From an uncultured Trichococcus sp. (GTDB taxonomy: Bacteria > Bacillota > Bacilli > Lactobacillales > Aerococcaceae): a stretch of 64,000 bases of DNA. Within the stretch, counting starts at the first letter, position 1. Every line of letters starts with the position of its first letter. A model generated the notes under the pieces. It did no database searches. It was not told the DNA's origin and saw only the letters and a program-made list of their open reading frames with translations. Below, piece by piece: positions 21,016-29,181 of this stretch. The stretch covers positions 1,493,501 to 1,557,500 of the forward strand of contig NZ_OY760503.1 in NCBI RefSeq assembly GCF_963663645.1, given 5' to 3'. Made by a program: the position numbers and the translations under genes.

Positions 21016-21159
21016 ATGACAACACGTCCAAGAAGAACCTATACCGATGACTTCAGAAGTTATTACGGACTTGAAGGCTACACATTGAAAGATATCGATC
21101 GGTATTTATGGCAATTAGGGAAAGAGAAGCTTCCATTGACCATGTTTACAAGGAGATAA
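21016..21159 (+). CDS. Small hypothetical protein, probably remnant
   Basis: 47 residues from ATG 21016: TTRPRRTYTDDFRSYYGL, then TLKDIDRYLWQLGKEKLP and a short, unrelated-looking end. The DIDRYLWQLGKE stretch resembles the C terminus of hypothetical proteins of mobile elements, but I cannot name a family. The last residues differ from what that pattern normally carries, so a frameshift is possible. It lies in decayed mobile DNA. Confidence 0.35.
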   Translation: MTTRPRRTYTDDFRSYYGLEGYTLKDIDRYLWQLGKEKLPLTMFTRR

Positions 21160-21184
21160 GAGGAATAAAAGCATCAGTTGGTGG

Positions 21185-21445
21185 TTGCTTTGGGATATAG
21201 ACTTTGAAAGCAAGAAGCTCAAATGGAGCCATTTAGGTGCCGGTGCAGAAGATTATTATGAAAAGACAATCAGACAGAATACTCTTGATAAGTTTATTGA
21301 TGAGTTGAAAATACTGGATCTGCTAAACTGGAAGTCTAAGTATATTGAACCTGACATCTATGATGGGACTCAGTGGAGTATAGAAATCATTAAAAGTGGT
21401 CGAAATATAAAGAAGTATGGTGATAACAAGTTTCCAGATGAATAG
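21185..21445 (+). CDS. Hypothetical protein fragment
   Basis: Up to 86 residues with no good start (TTG 21185, no ribosome site). The end DGTQWSIEIIKSGRNIKKYGDNKFPDE resembles the C-terminal part of small acidic proteins found in accessory islands, often with a following 'W..F' which is missing here. Both termini appear cut. I cannot assign a function. Confidence 0.35.
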   Translation: MLWDIDFESKKLKWSHLGAGAEDYYEKTIRQNTLDKFIDELKILDLLNWKSKYIEPDIYDGTQWSIEIIKSGRNIKKYGDNKFPDE

Positions 21446-21538
21446 GATCAATTTTGCAGATTAATTGGTAGGACAGCAAGAAAAGTATTTAATTAAACGA
21501 TTTTACAAGAATCAAAAAGTATTGAGAGGTGTAGTGTA

Positions 21539-22153
21539 TTGAAAAGCAGAAATACCATTGAGGAATACTATGAATATCGAGGAAAGATAGGTAATAGAAC
21601 AGCACTCTACAGAATAGTTGCTAAGAGGTATGGCGTAGCAAGTGCTCTGTATCCAGGAAGCTATATTGATATTGCACCATCTTTGGTTATACCTAAGGTA
21701 ATTTATGTTGATAACTTCAAAGGGGCGATTAATTTCTTTAAGAACATGGAAATGATAAAAAAATATATCGCTGAGAATAAAGAGTATGAGAAGCCTTGTG
21801 ACATAGCTTTCATGGGTCAAGACTATACAAGAGAATTAGATGTTGAACCTGTTGATTTGATCATTTCTCAATATGCAGGCTTTGTTGGGCAAGCAACGAA
21901 AAAGTATTTAAATAAGGGTGGCATTTTGTTGTGCAATGATAGTCATGGAGATGCCACTTTATCTAGATTTGATGATGATTTTGAATTCATTGGCGTCATC
22001 GGTAAGAATAATAGAATCATCGATACCAAGCTGGATGATTATTTTGTATTACCAAGAAGTAAAAATGTTGATCTAGTAAAAGTTAAAGAGAAGATGAAAG
22101 GACCGAAGTATAAGCTAATGGCTGAAAACTATTTATTCCGCAAAGTCAAATAA
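21539..22153 (+). CDS. Conserved hypothetical protein, methyltransferase-like fold possible
   Basis: 204 residues starting TTG with GAGGTG 10 bases upstream. The segments SALYPGSYIDIAPSL, VIYVDNFKGAINFF, PVDLIISQYAGFVGQ and YLNKGGILLCNDSHGDA follow the order of a Rossmann fold, with an acidic turn after strand 2 and a late 'GGxLLCND' strand, as in SAM-dependent methyltransferases. A glycine-rich SAM loop is not clear. The base composition is more AT-rich than the housekeeping genes, in keeping with acquired DNA. Confidence 0.55.
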   Translation: MKSRNTIEEYYEYRGKIGNRTALYRIVAKRYGVASALYPGSYIDIAPSLVIPKVIYVDNFKGAINFFKNMEMIKKYIAENKEYEKPCDIAFMGQDYTRELDVEPVDLIISQYAGFVGQATKKYLNKGGILLCNDSHGDATLSRFDDDFEFIGVIGKNNRIIDTKLDDYFVLPRSKNVDLVKVKEKMKGPKYKLMAENYLFRKVK

Positions 22154-22235
22154 CTCATTATAGGCTAACATACTTGACTTCTAAAGATTTCTATCACATT
22201 ACTAGATACCAATCAAAGGATTGGAGGTAATGCAA

Positions 22236-22642
22236 ATGACCAATGAGCAAAAAGCGAAAATCATTGAACTAAGAAAACTTGGAATAGGCTATCGCAGCAT
22301 AGCCACTGCCATGAATCTAAGCAGAGATAGTGTCAGGAATTTTTGTAAGAGTAGGGGCTGGATGGATTTGGGCAGGATTATAGTAAGCCGAAGCCTGAAA
22401 AGGTAATTAGAGAACACTGTAAAAACTGTGGGATCGAGTTTGAGAACAAATCAAAGAGTGGGAATTACTGTTGCCGCAGATGTTACATTCGAGATAGATT
22501 CTGGCGAGATGAAGATGTGGAAGAAGTGATCAAGCACCTTAAAGAGAGAAGGCCACTTCAAAATGTACCAATATGGATTAAGGACTTGATGGCCGGGAAA
22601 GAAGCCCAAGAACCAGATGAAGATTCGAAGGAATATTACTGA
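22236..22642 (+). pseudogene. Frameshifted small HTH/zinc-ribbon protein of mobile elements
   Basis: The first frame gives TNEQKAKIIELRKLGIGYRS, then ATAMNLSRDSVRNFCKSRG, a homeodomain-like HTH. From about 22358 the reading continues one frame over as DGFGQDYSKPKPEKVIREHC, then KNCGIEFENKSKSGNYCCRRC and RPLQNVPIWIKDLMAGKE up to TGA at 22640-22642. The cysteines (HCKNC...CCRRC) would bind zinc. A single base missing after KSRG explains the break. Such proteins are common in phage and conjugative-element cargo and are often misnamed sigma-70. Confidence 0.6.
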
Positions 22643-22719
22643 ATTCAGCACCCACATTGAGACTTTCAGAAGTAAAAATGGTGGGATAGGAAGTGAGTAT
22701 TTATCCCGGTTACAGTGCG

Positions 22720-23131
22720 ATTTGCTATTTTATCGTTTTCCGCCAGAAGACTCCCGCCTCAAGGAATGAAAAGGGCGTAGCCCAATGAGTAGGCGGGAGA
22801 TGAATGGCGGTAGGCGTCAGCCTAAATTGTTGAACGACCCGAACATACGTACTATAATATGCGTGTTGGTTGTTCTTTGAAAACTGAAGATAGGGGGTTC
22901 TGGCAGGAAATTCGTCTACCAGGTAAAATCTTCAACGTTCAGACATCCCGCACGTTTCCATCTAGCGAAAACCAAGCACATGGGAACGTGCGGCGAGTCC
23001 AACGTACAAACCAGCAAAACTTTCACCGTCGGGACGATGGGCAGAGCCTGCTCAATAACTGGTGGATACACCGGTGTTCGCAGGAATCTCACACTTCAAA
23101 TTTCGATAGAAATTAAGTGGTGAGTAGTTCA
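22720..23131 (+). mobile_element. Possible right-end remnant of a second IS200/IS605-group element
   Basis: No gene is seen between 22643 and 23474. This part ends with an imperfect hairpin (AATTTCGATAGAAATT, 23099-23115) followed by GGTGAGTAGTTCA, which matches the last bases of the intact IS605 element (GAGTAGTTCA). Upstream, one frame reads TVGTMGRACS and RRNLTLQIS, a pattern often seen at the 3' end of TnpB-only elements where the guide RNA is encoded. The tnpB body is absent. Confidence 0.35.
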
Positions 23132-23395
23132 ATCCTTTAACAGTAGGTATCCTGTAAATCATAGTAGGATATGCAAAAGCAAGACAATAGCAATTCTGCG
23201 TGAGTCGTTCATGATGATAATGCTCAGGGCACCATCAAAAGAATCAGCGGTAAGTATTTGGTATAGGATAGAGCGGCCGCAGGAATCCAGAATATGAAAT
23301 ACCCGCAGTGCATTGACAATCAGTCTCCGAAAAATTATAATCAAGCGATGTGAATCAAATAAATAACCCTCTTTTTGCCACCGGGCAGAGAGTTC

Positions 23396-23458
23396 AAGGT
23401 GTTCAGAAACATTCCGTAGGTCTTTGAAGGAATGTTTTCCGAGCACCTTTTTTATTTT
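23396..23458 (+). promoter_or_regulatory. Terminator-like leader (attenuator candidate) before MATE gene
   Basis: Stem AAGGTG (23396-23401) with CACCTT (23444-23449) encloses AAACATTCC (23407-23415) with GGAATGTTT (23429-23437). It is followed by TTTTTTATTTT and then, 3 bases on, the ribosome site AAGGAG (23461-23466). A terminator this close to a start codon suggests conditional readthrough, though it could instead end an upstream transcript. Confidence 0.45.
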
Positions 23459-23474
23459 GGAAGGAGACTGCAAC

Positions 23475-24803
23475 ATGGAAAAAACATTAATGAAGGACTT
23501 TTCGAAGTACGTAAGCTTGAATATTTTGGGGATGATCGGCGTATCCTTCTATATTTTGGCTGACACATATTTTATTGCGAAAGCGTTGGGGGCCAATGGT
23601 ATTGCCGCGCTGAATTTTGCCATTCCAGCATTCAGCATCGTCCATGGCATCGGCTTGATGATCGGCATCGGCGGGGCTACCCGTTTCAGCATATTGAAAT
23701 CCCAGAATCAAAATGAAGAGGCAGAAAGCGTATTTTCCGGATCGCTTAAGCTAGGAAGCATGATAGGACTGATGCTTATCTTGGTCGGTTTGTTTGGATC
23801 AAGAACGCTGTCTTCGGTCTTGGGGGCGAATGCGGATACGCTGCCTTTGACACAAGCCTACATGGCCACAATCCTATCCTTTGCGGTGTTTTTCATCCTG
23901 AACAACACCATGCTTGCATTCGTCCGCAACGACAACAATCCCCGGCTGGCCATGACGGCGATGCTGGTCGGCAGTTTTTCGAATGTCATTTTGGATTACG
24001 TTTTCCTGTTTCCGCTTGGGATGGGTATGTTCGGGGCGGCTTTTGCTACGAGCCTTTCGCCGATCATCAGTTTGGGCGTCCTCTCCACGCACTTCGCAGC
24101 GAAGCGGCGGAAACCGGCGTTCCTGAAACACAAAATGACCCGTCCGGCGGTCCTCGATATCCTGACTCTGGGCTCTGCAACGTTCATCACGGAAGTATCC
24201 TCTGCGGTCGTGCTGACGACTTTCAATCTGCTGATTTTAGGGCTCGAGGGGAATCGGGGTGTCGCCGCGTACGGCATTGTCGCGAATCTTGCCTTTGTGG
24301 CGGTCGCGATCTTCACAGGATTGGGACAAGGTGTGCAGCCGCTTGTCAGCAGATATTATGGGTCAAGGCAATGGGAATTGGTCAAAAAAGTGAAACGCTA
24401 TGCCGTGCTGACGGCAATTTCCATCGCACTGCTGATCTACGCGGGCACATTTGCGTATGCGGACACGCTGATCAACCTGTTCAACAATGAAAACGATCCT
24501 GCAATCGCGCAACTGGCGGATCAAGGGATGAAAATCTACTTCCTGGGATTTTTCTTCGTAGGCATAAACATTGTGACGGCAATGTTCCTGAGCGCCACTG
24601 AAAAGGCACGCGCCGCCTTCATCATCTCCATCCTGAGAGGATTGGTTGTCATCGTGCCGCTTGCGATCGTATTCGGCAACATGTGGCAGATGACCGGAAT
24701 CTGGTCGGCGTTTGTGCTTTCTGAGCTGATTGTTGCCGGTTTTGCTTTCTACATAGCGAATGCCAATGAAAAGGGGAACCTTGCCTATGGAAATCTTGAG
24801 TGA
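23475..24803 (+). CDS. MATE-family multidrug efflux transporter
   Basis: 442 residues with about 12 membrane helices. It begins KTLMKDFSKYVSLNILGMIG and has repeat halves with YILADTYFIAKALG and LGQGVQPLVSRYYG, the two matching signatures of MatE domains. It exports cationic compounds in exchange for Na+ or H+. ATG 23475 has GGAAGGAG 8 bases upstream. A terminator-like hairpin lies immediately before the ribosome site, hinting at regulation. No clear terminator follows. Confidence 0.9.
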   Translation: MEKTLMKDFSKYVSLNILGMIGVSFYILADTYFIAKALGANGIAALNFAIPAFSIVHGIGLMIGIGGATRFSILKSQNQNEEAESVFSGSLKLGSMIGLMLILVGLFGSRTLSSVLGANADTLPLTQAYMATILSFAVFFILNNTMLAFVRNDNNPRLAMTAMLVGSFSNVILDYVFLFPLGMGMFGAAFATSLSPIISLGVLSTHFAAKRRKPAFLKHKMTRPAVLDILTLGSATFITEVSSAVVLTTFNLLILGLEGNRGVAAYGIVANLAFVAVAIFTGLGQGVQPLVSRYYGSRQWELVKKVKRYAVLTAISIALLIYAGTFAYADTLINLFNNENDPAIAQLADQGMKIYFLGFFFVGINIVTAMFLSATEKARAAFIISILRGLVVIVPLAIVFGNMWQMTGIWSAFVLSELIVAGFAFYIANANEKGNLAYGNLE

Positions 24804-24892
24804 ACTCTACGAAAAAACGTGAAATGTGTAATTGTTATCGTATTCAAGGGGGATACCAACAAACCAAGTGCGAAGATCTTGAAAATCCGCCA

Positions 24893-24934
24893 GTTATATA
24901 ACAACTGGTACAGTTTTGGATCTGGTTATATAAC
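24893..24934 (+). promoter_or_regulatory. Paired palindromic operators upstream of pflB
   Basis: The perfect palindrome GTTATATAAC occurs at 24893-24902 and again at 24925-24934, 32 bp apart (three helical turns). The first is inside a larger hairpin (CCAGTT...AACTGG). They are about 80-120 bp upstream of the pflB -10. The regulator is unknown; an anaerobic or redox regulator is an inference. Confidence 0.45.
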
Positions 24935-24989
24935 AGGAATAACCCTATTTAACGGCTTTTTTGCCTTTTTTTAATTTTTTAAGTATAAC

Positions 24990-25019
24990 TGTTATCAAAT
25001 CGTTCGTGATAGTGTATAA
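24990..25019 (+). promoter_or_regulatory. pflB promoter
   Basis: -10 TATAAT at 25014-25019, with a weak -35 TTATCA 17-18 bp upstream. GGAGG precedes the ATG at 25065. Confidence 0.55.
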
Positions 25020-25064
25020 TGTGAATATAAAAACAAACTTCTAAAAAAATGGAGGAATTCGTTT

Positions 25065-27335
25065 ATGAATAATGCGTGGCGTGGTTTTAAAGGTTCTCAA
25101 TGGCAAGACGGTATTGACGTCCAAGAATTCATCAAAAATAACTACACAGAATATGTTGGGGATGACAGTTTCCTGGAAGGTCCTACAGAAGCGACAAATG
25201 AATTGTGGCAAGAGATTGTAGAACTTAAAAAGCAAGAAATCGCTAATGGTGGGGTTTTGGATGCAGATACTTCTGTTGTCAGCACGTTAACTTCTCATCC
25301 GGCTGGTTATATCAACAAAGATTTAGAAAAAATCGTTGGTTTACAGACAGAAAAACCATTGAAACGTGGCTTGAACGTTTATGGTGGTATCCGTATGGCA
25401 GAAACAGCATTAAAATCTTATGGTTATGAACTTGATCCTGAATTAGATGAATTTTATACAGAACACCGTAAAACCCATAACCAAGGTGTCTTTGATGCTT
25501 ACGATGACGACATTCGCATGGCTAGACGCAATAAGATTGTTACGGGATTACCTGATGCTTACGGTCGCGGACGAATCATTCCTGACTTCAGACGTATCGC
25601 ATTGTATGGTGTTGATTATTTGAAGAAACAAAAACTAAACGATTGGAACGCATTGCAAGCAAAAACGTATACCGAAGAAGACATTCGTTTGCGTGAAGAA
25701 GTTTCAACGCAATATCGTGCATTAGGAAAATTGATTGAATTAGGCAAAATTTACGGCTTTGATATCAGCAGACCAGCAGAAAATGCACAAGAAGCAGTAC
25801 AATGGGTTTACTTAGGATTCTTGGCTATGGTTAAAGAAGACAATGGTGCTGCACAAGGTTTAGGTCGTATTGCAGAATTCCTGGATATTTATATCGAGCG
25901 TGATCTCCAAGAAGGCACTTTGACTGAAAAAGAAGCGCAAGAATTGATCGACCACTTGGTAATGAAAGTTCGTATCGTTCGTCAACTAAGAACACCAGAA
26001 TACGAAGCTTTGTTTGCAGGAGACCCAACCTGGGCAACCTTGACATTTGCAGGTATGCTTGATGACAACAATTCATTGGTAACAAAAAATACATTCAGAT
26101 TCTTGCAGACACTCTATAATATGGGTAACGCACCAGAACCTAACATGACTTTAATGTGGAATGAGAAACTTCCTAAAGGATTCAAGGATTTCTGTGCAAA
26201 AGTAAGTATCGATACAAGTGCTATCCAATATGAGAATGACGATGTTATGCGTCACTATTATGGAAGTAATGACGTTTCGATCGCTTGCTGCGTAAGCCCG
26301 ACAGCAGGAGATACGGGTAGTTCTATCCAATACTTCGGTGCAAGAGCTTCCCTTCCTAAAATCCTGACTTATGCCGTTACTGGCGGTTACGATGAGAAAA
26401 ACAGAAGTAAAGTTATCGATGGCCTAGAACCGATCACAGATGAATATCTTGACTATGACACTCTGATGGAAAAAATCGATGCTGTTATGGATTGGGTAGC
26501 AACAACTTATGTAAGAGCATTGAACATCATCCACTACATGCACGATAAATATGCATACGAAGCTGTTCAATTTGGCTTGCTGGATACAAAACTTCACAGA
26601 ATGATGGCTACAGGTATTGCTGGTATCGGATTGGCGACTGACTCAATGAGTGCCGTTAAATATTCCAAGGTCCGTGTGGTTCGTGACGAAGATGGCTTCC
26701 CGATCGACTATGTCGTTGAAGGCGATCAGTTCCCGACATTCGGTAACAACGAAAAAGCAGCAGACGAAATTGCTGACATGCTGATCAAGAAATTTGTCGG
26801 CAAGTTGAAAGCTCAACCTACTTACCGTAATGCTGAAATTACAACCTCTATTTTGACAATTACTTCAAACATCGTTTACGGAAAAGCAACAGGTGCGCTA
26901 TTCAGTGGACAAGATGCGAAGTACAAAGGCTACAGAGAGGCGTTCACTCCATTGTCTCCAGGAGCTAACCCAAGTTACAGCAGCCCTTACAAAGGTGCTC
27001 TGGCAGCATTGAAATCAGTTAGTACGATTGATTTTGAAGACGTTAAAGATGGTTCTTCCTATACATGGGCGGTTCATCCTAAAGCATTAGGAAAAGAACG
27101 TGATGTTCAAATAGAGAACTTAACGATGCTATTGGACGGATACTTTGGAAAAGATGGTGGACATCACTTAAACGTAAACGTATTTTCTAAAGAAGGACTA
27201 GAAGAAATGTTGAGAAATCCAGAGAATTATCCACAAGCTACCATTCGTGTATCCGGTTATGCATTGGAATTAGCAAAAGCAACGAAAGCTCAAATTTCAG
27301 ACTTGCTGGAACGCGTTATCCATGGAGCATTCTAA
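25065..27335 (+). CDS. pflB: Formate C-acetyltransferase (pyruvate formate-lyase)
   Basis: 756 residues. Glycyl-radical enzyme making acetyl-CoA and formate from pyruvate and CoA in anaerobic growth. The two catalytic cysteines are in SIACCVSPTAGD, and the radical glycine is in the C-terminal RVSGYALELAK. The loop that in many PFLs reads GANPMHGRD is GANPSYSSPYKGALA here. Codon use (TTA, GCA, AAA-rich) differs from the GC-richer neighbours, as expected of a very highly expressed gene. The activating enzyme gene pflA is not adjacent. Strong GGAGG site. Confidence 0.95.
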   Translation: MNNAWRGFKGSQWQDGIDVQEFIKNNYTEYVGDDSFLEGPTEATNELWQEIVELKKQEIANGGVLDADTSVVSTLTSHPAGYINKDLEKIVGLQTEKPLKRGLNVYGGIRMAETALKSYGYELDPELDEFYTEHRKTHNQGVFDAYDDDIRMARRNKIVTGLPDAYGRGRIIPDFRRIALYGVDYLKKQKLNDWNALQAKTYTEEDIRLREEVSTQYRALGKLIELGKIYGFDISRPAENAQEAVQWVYLGFLAMVKEDNGAAQGLGRIAEFLDIYIERDLQEGTLTEKEAQELIDHLVMKVRIVRQLRTPEYEALFAGDPTWATLTFAGMLDDNNSLVTKNTFRFLQTLYNMGNAPEPNMTLMWNEKLPKGFKDFCAKVSIDTSAIQYENDDVMRHYYGSNDVSIACCVSPTAGDTGSSIQYFGARASLPKILTYAVTGGYDEKNRSKVIDGLEPITDEYLDYDTLMEKIDAVMDWVATTYVRALNIIHYMHDKYAYEAVQFGLLDTKLHRMMATGIAGIGLATDSMSAVKYSKVRVVRDEDGFPIDYVVEGDQFPTFGNNEKAADEIADMLIKKFVGKLKAQPTYRNAEITTSILTITSNIVYGKATGALFSGQDAKYKGYREAFTPLSPGANPSYSSPYKGALAALKSVSTIDFEDVKDGSSYTWAVHPKALGKERDVQIENLTMLLDGYFGKDGGHHLNVNVFSKEGLEEMLRNPENYPQATIRVSGYALELAKATKAQISDLLERVIHGAF

Positions 27336-27349
27336 ATAAAATAAGAAAC

Positions 27350-27629
27350 AAAGACTGTCTTTGCGGCAAGTTCATTAACACAAGCAACTTGATAACTGTA
27401 AAAAAGCGGGAATGCATTCAATGATGCATTCTCGCTTTTTTTTTTTGACTGCGGGCGGGGCCAAATTGTTGAATGTTCCTCAGATATTCGACAATTTCGG
27501 TCCGGCAAGATGTCGAATTGTTGAAAGTCTCACGACATTCGACAATCTCGGCTAAAGCTGGTGTCAAATCGTCGGATCTACCTCACGTATTCGACAATTT
27601 TGGGCACCACGCTGAGCAGTTCTTCTGAA
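27350..27629. repeat. Terminator-plus-array repeat element, copy 1 (3 units of 51-52 bp)
   Basis: Begins 15 bases after pflB. It holds a palindromic terminator (AAGCGGGAATGCAT with ATGCATTCTCGCTT, 27404-27437, then T11) and three units starting at about 27463, 27515 and 27566 containing AATTGTTGAA...TTCGACAATT hairpins. The whole stretch is 80-85% identical (by eye) to the reverse complement of 55325-55560. One end (AAGACTGTCTTTG...TTCATTAAC) matches the terminal repeat of that copy; the other terminal repeat is missing. Confidence 0.85.
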
Positions 27630-27734
27630 TTCTGATCACCACTCCCACTGTGGACCGTCAAATGTTGGGAAACTTCGTCACTAGGGATGTTGGCAACAAT
27701 ATGCTAAAATAAAAGTAAATAGAGAATTCAAAAT

Positions 27735-28214
27735 ATGCAGAAAGAGATGATGTATATGGAGGAATTTAAATCGGAAAAAGAGCACAGGCTCACGCTGGAA
27801 CTTGTAAAAGAACTCTGGTCAAAAACCTATAACACCAATGGAAAACCTGATTGGTCCCACATCTTACCTTATTATGACGATAATATTTATTTTAAAGATA
27901 CAATACAGGAGATCAGAGGCATTGTTGAATTCAAGGAAATGACGGATAGACTGACAGAACGCTCAAAGGATTTGAATATGAAATTGGTTAAAGTTGTGCA
28001 ACAGGGGGATGATATATTCATCGAATGGGAGATGACGATCAGCTATAAGAAATATCCCAGCTCCATCTTATACGGTCTTTCACGGTTAACCATAAATGAG
28101 CAGGGCAAAATTATTGAGCAACGAGATTATTATGATCTGTGGGGAGATATATTTGATAATATCCCGTCATTCGGTAAAAAATACAGAAAATTCATGAAGA
28201 AAAAATTTGGGTGA
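27735..28214 (+). CDS. SnoaL/NTF2-like protein
   Basis: 159 residues from ATG 27735 (several in-frame ATGs follow, to 27756). The cone-shaped NTF2-like fold is indicated by ELWSKTYNTNGKPDWSHILPYY, GIVEFKEMTDRL and FIEWEMTISYKKYPSS with a late DYYDLWGD. Proteins of this type act as small enzymes or binding partners in lipid, polyketide or steroid chemistry. It is followed 4 bases later by an SDR oxidoreductase and then a flavoprotein, so it is likely one step of that pathway. The substrate is unknown. Confidence 0.7.
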   Translation: MQKEMMYMEEFKSEKEHRLTLELVKELWSKTYNTNGKPDWSHILPYYDDNIYFKDTIQEIRGIVEFKEMTDRLTERSKDLNMKLVKVVQQGDDIFIEWEMTISYKKYPSSILYGLSRLTINEQGKIIEQRDYYDLWGDIFDNIPSFGKKYRKFMKKKFG

Positions 28215-28218
28215 CAAC

Positions 28219-29181
28219 ATGAAAAATAATGGGATAAAATTCGGGAAATATTTTAAAGAATATCGTTTGTCCAATGTGATGGCAATGATAAAAAATAACT
28301 CTAAAAGCCCATCGATTTGTTTGGATGATTGCAAGGGTAAGTTGGTTGTCATAACGGGTGCTACTTCCGGAATTGGCTATGCCGCTGCCAGAAAGTTTGC
28401 CTCAAAAGGTGCTGATTTGATTTGTATCAACAGAAACAAAGAGCGCTCAGAGGCTTTGAAGCATGAAATTGAGGGTGCGTACAAAGTAAAGTGTGATTAT
28501 ATTTTGGCTGATTTCAGCAGCATGGCTGATACACATGATGCTGCCCAGAGTTTGCTGGAAATTGAGAGACCAATTGATATCATTATTCATAATGCCGGCA
28601 TTTATCTTACAAAGCGACAAATCACTTCAACTGGAATCGAGAAAGTCTTTATGGTGAACTACCTTTCGTCTTTCATCATGAACTACATCTTAAAAGATAA
28701 ACTAAAATCCCAAGGGAAATGTCGCATTATATTGGTAAACTCAGAAGGTCATCGCTTTGCGGCTTGGGGCATGCGTTTTGACGATTTGGGTTGGTCAAAA
28801 AGACGTTATTCCGGGTTGAAAAGCTACGGTACAGCCAAACTCGCTGAACTCTTAGCGATGATAAAATTTGACGAGTATTTCCGAGGCTCGGGCGTAACCA
28901 TTAATGCAATGCACCCTGGGGCTGTGAAAACAGCTACAGGACAGGATAATGGTCCATTATACAAGTGGTTCAAGAAGAATGTATTGGACAAAACGTTAAA
29001 CCCTGTTTCGGTTGCAGCAGAAGCGATATACTATTTAGGGGTTTCTGAAAATCTGGAATCATTCAGTGGTAAATTTTTCAATCTGACAACGCTTGAAGAA
29101 CCTGCTCCACCAGCTCTGGATGTTGAAAATGCAAGAGTTCTGTGGGAAATAAGTTTGAAAATGGGGAATTTGAATGAATAA
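28219..29181 (+). CDS. SDR-family NAD(P)-dependent oxidoreductase
   Basis: 320 residues from ATG 28219. Rossmann start VVITGATSGIGYAAARKFA (TGxxxGIG), ILADFSSM, HNAGIYLTKR (NAG motif), and the catalytic Ser (ILVNSEGHR) with YGTAKLAEL (YxxxK; Tyr and Lys present). The layout resembles retinol-dehydrogenase-like SDRs with a long C-terminal part. It overlaps the following flavoprotein gene by 8 bases and follows the NTF2-like gene by 4, so the three are one operon. The substrate is unknown; a hydrophobic alcohol or ketone is an inference. Confidence 0.88.
   Translation: MKNNGIKFGKYFKEYRLSNVMAMIKNNSKSPSICLDDCKGKLVVITGATSGIGYAAARKFASKGADLICINRNKERSEALKHEIEGAYKVKCDYILADFSSMADTHDAAQSLLEIERPIDIIIHNAGIYLTKRQITSTGIEKVFMVNYLSSFIMNYILKDKLKSQGKCRIILVNSEGHRFAAWGMRFDDLGWSKRRYSGLKSYGTAKLAELLAMIKFDEYFRGSGVTINAMHPGAVKTATGQDNGPLYKWFKKNVLDKTLNPVSVAAEAIYYLGVSENLESFSGKFFNLTTLEEPAPPALDVENARVLWEISLKMGNLNE

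Noticed and set aside
22859-23116. 85-codon open frame
   Set aside because: Overlaps the proposed right-end relic; the peptide has no pattern and another frame carries the TnpB-end-like residues.
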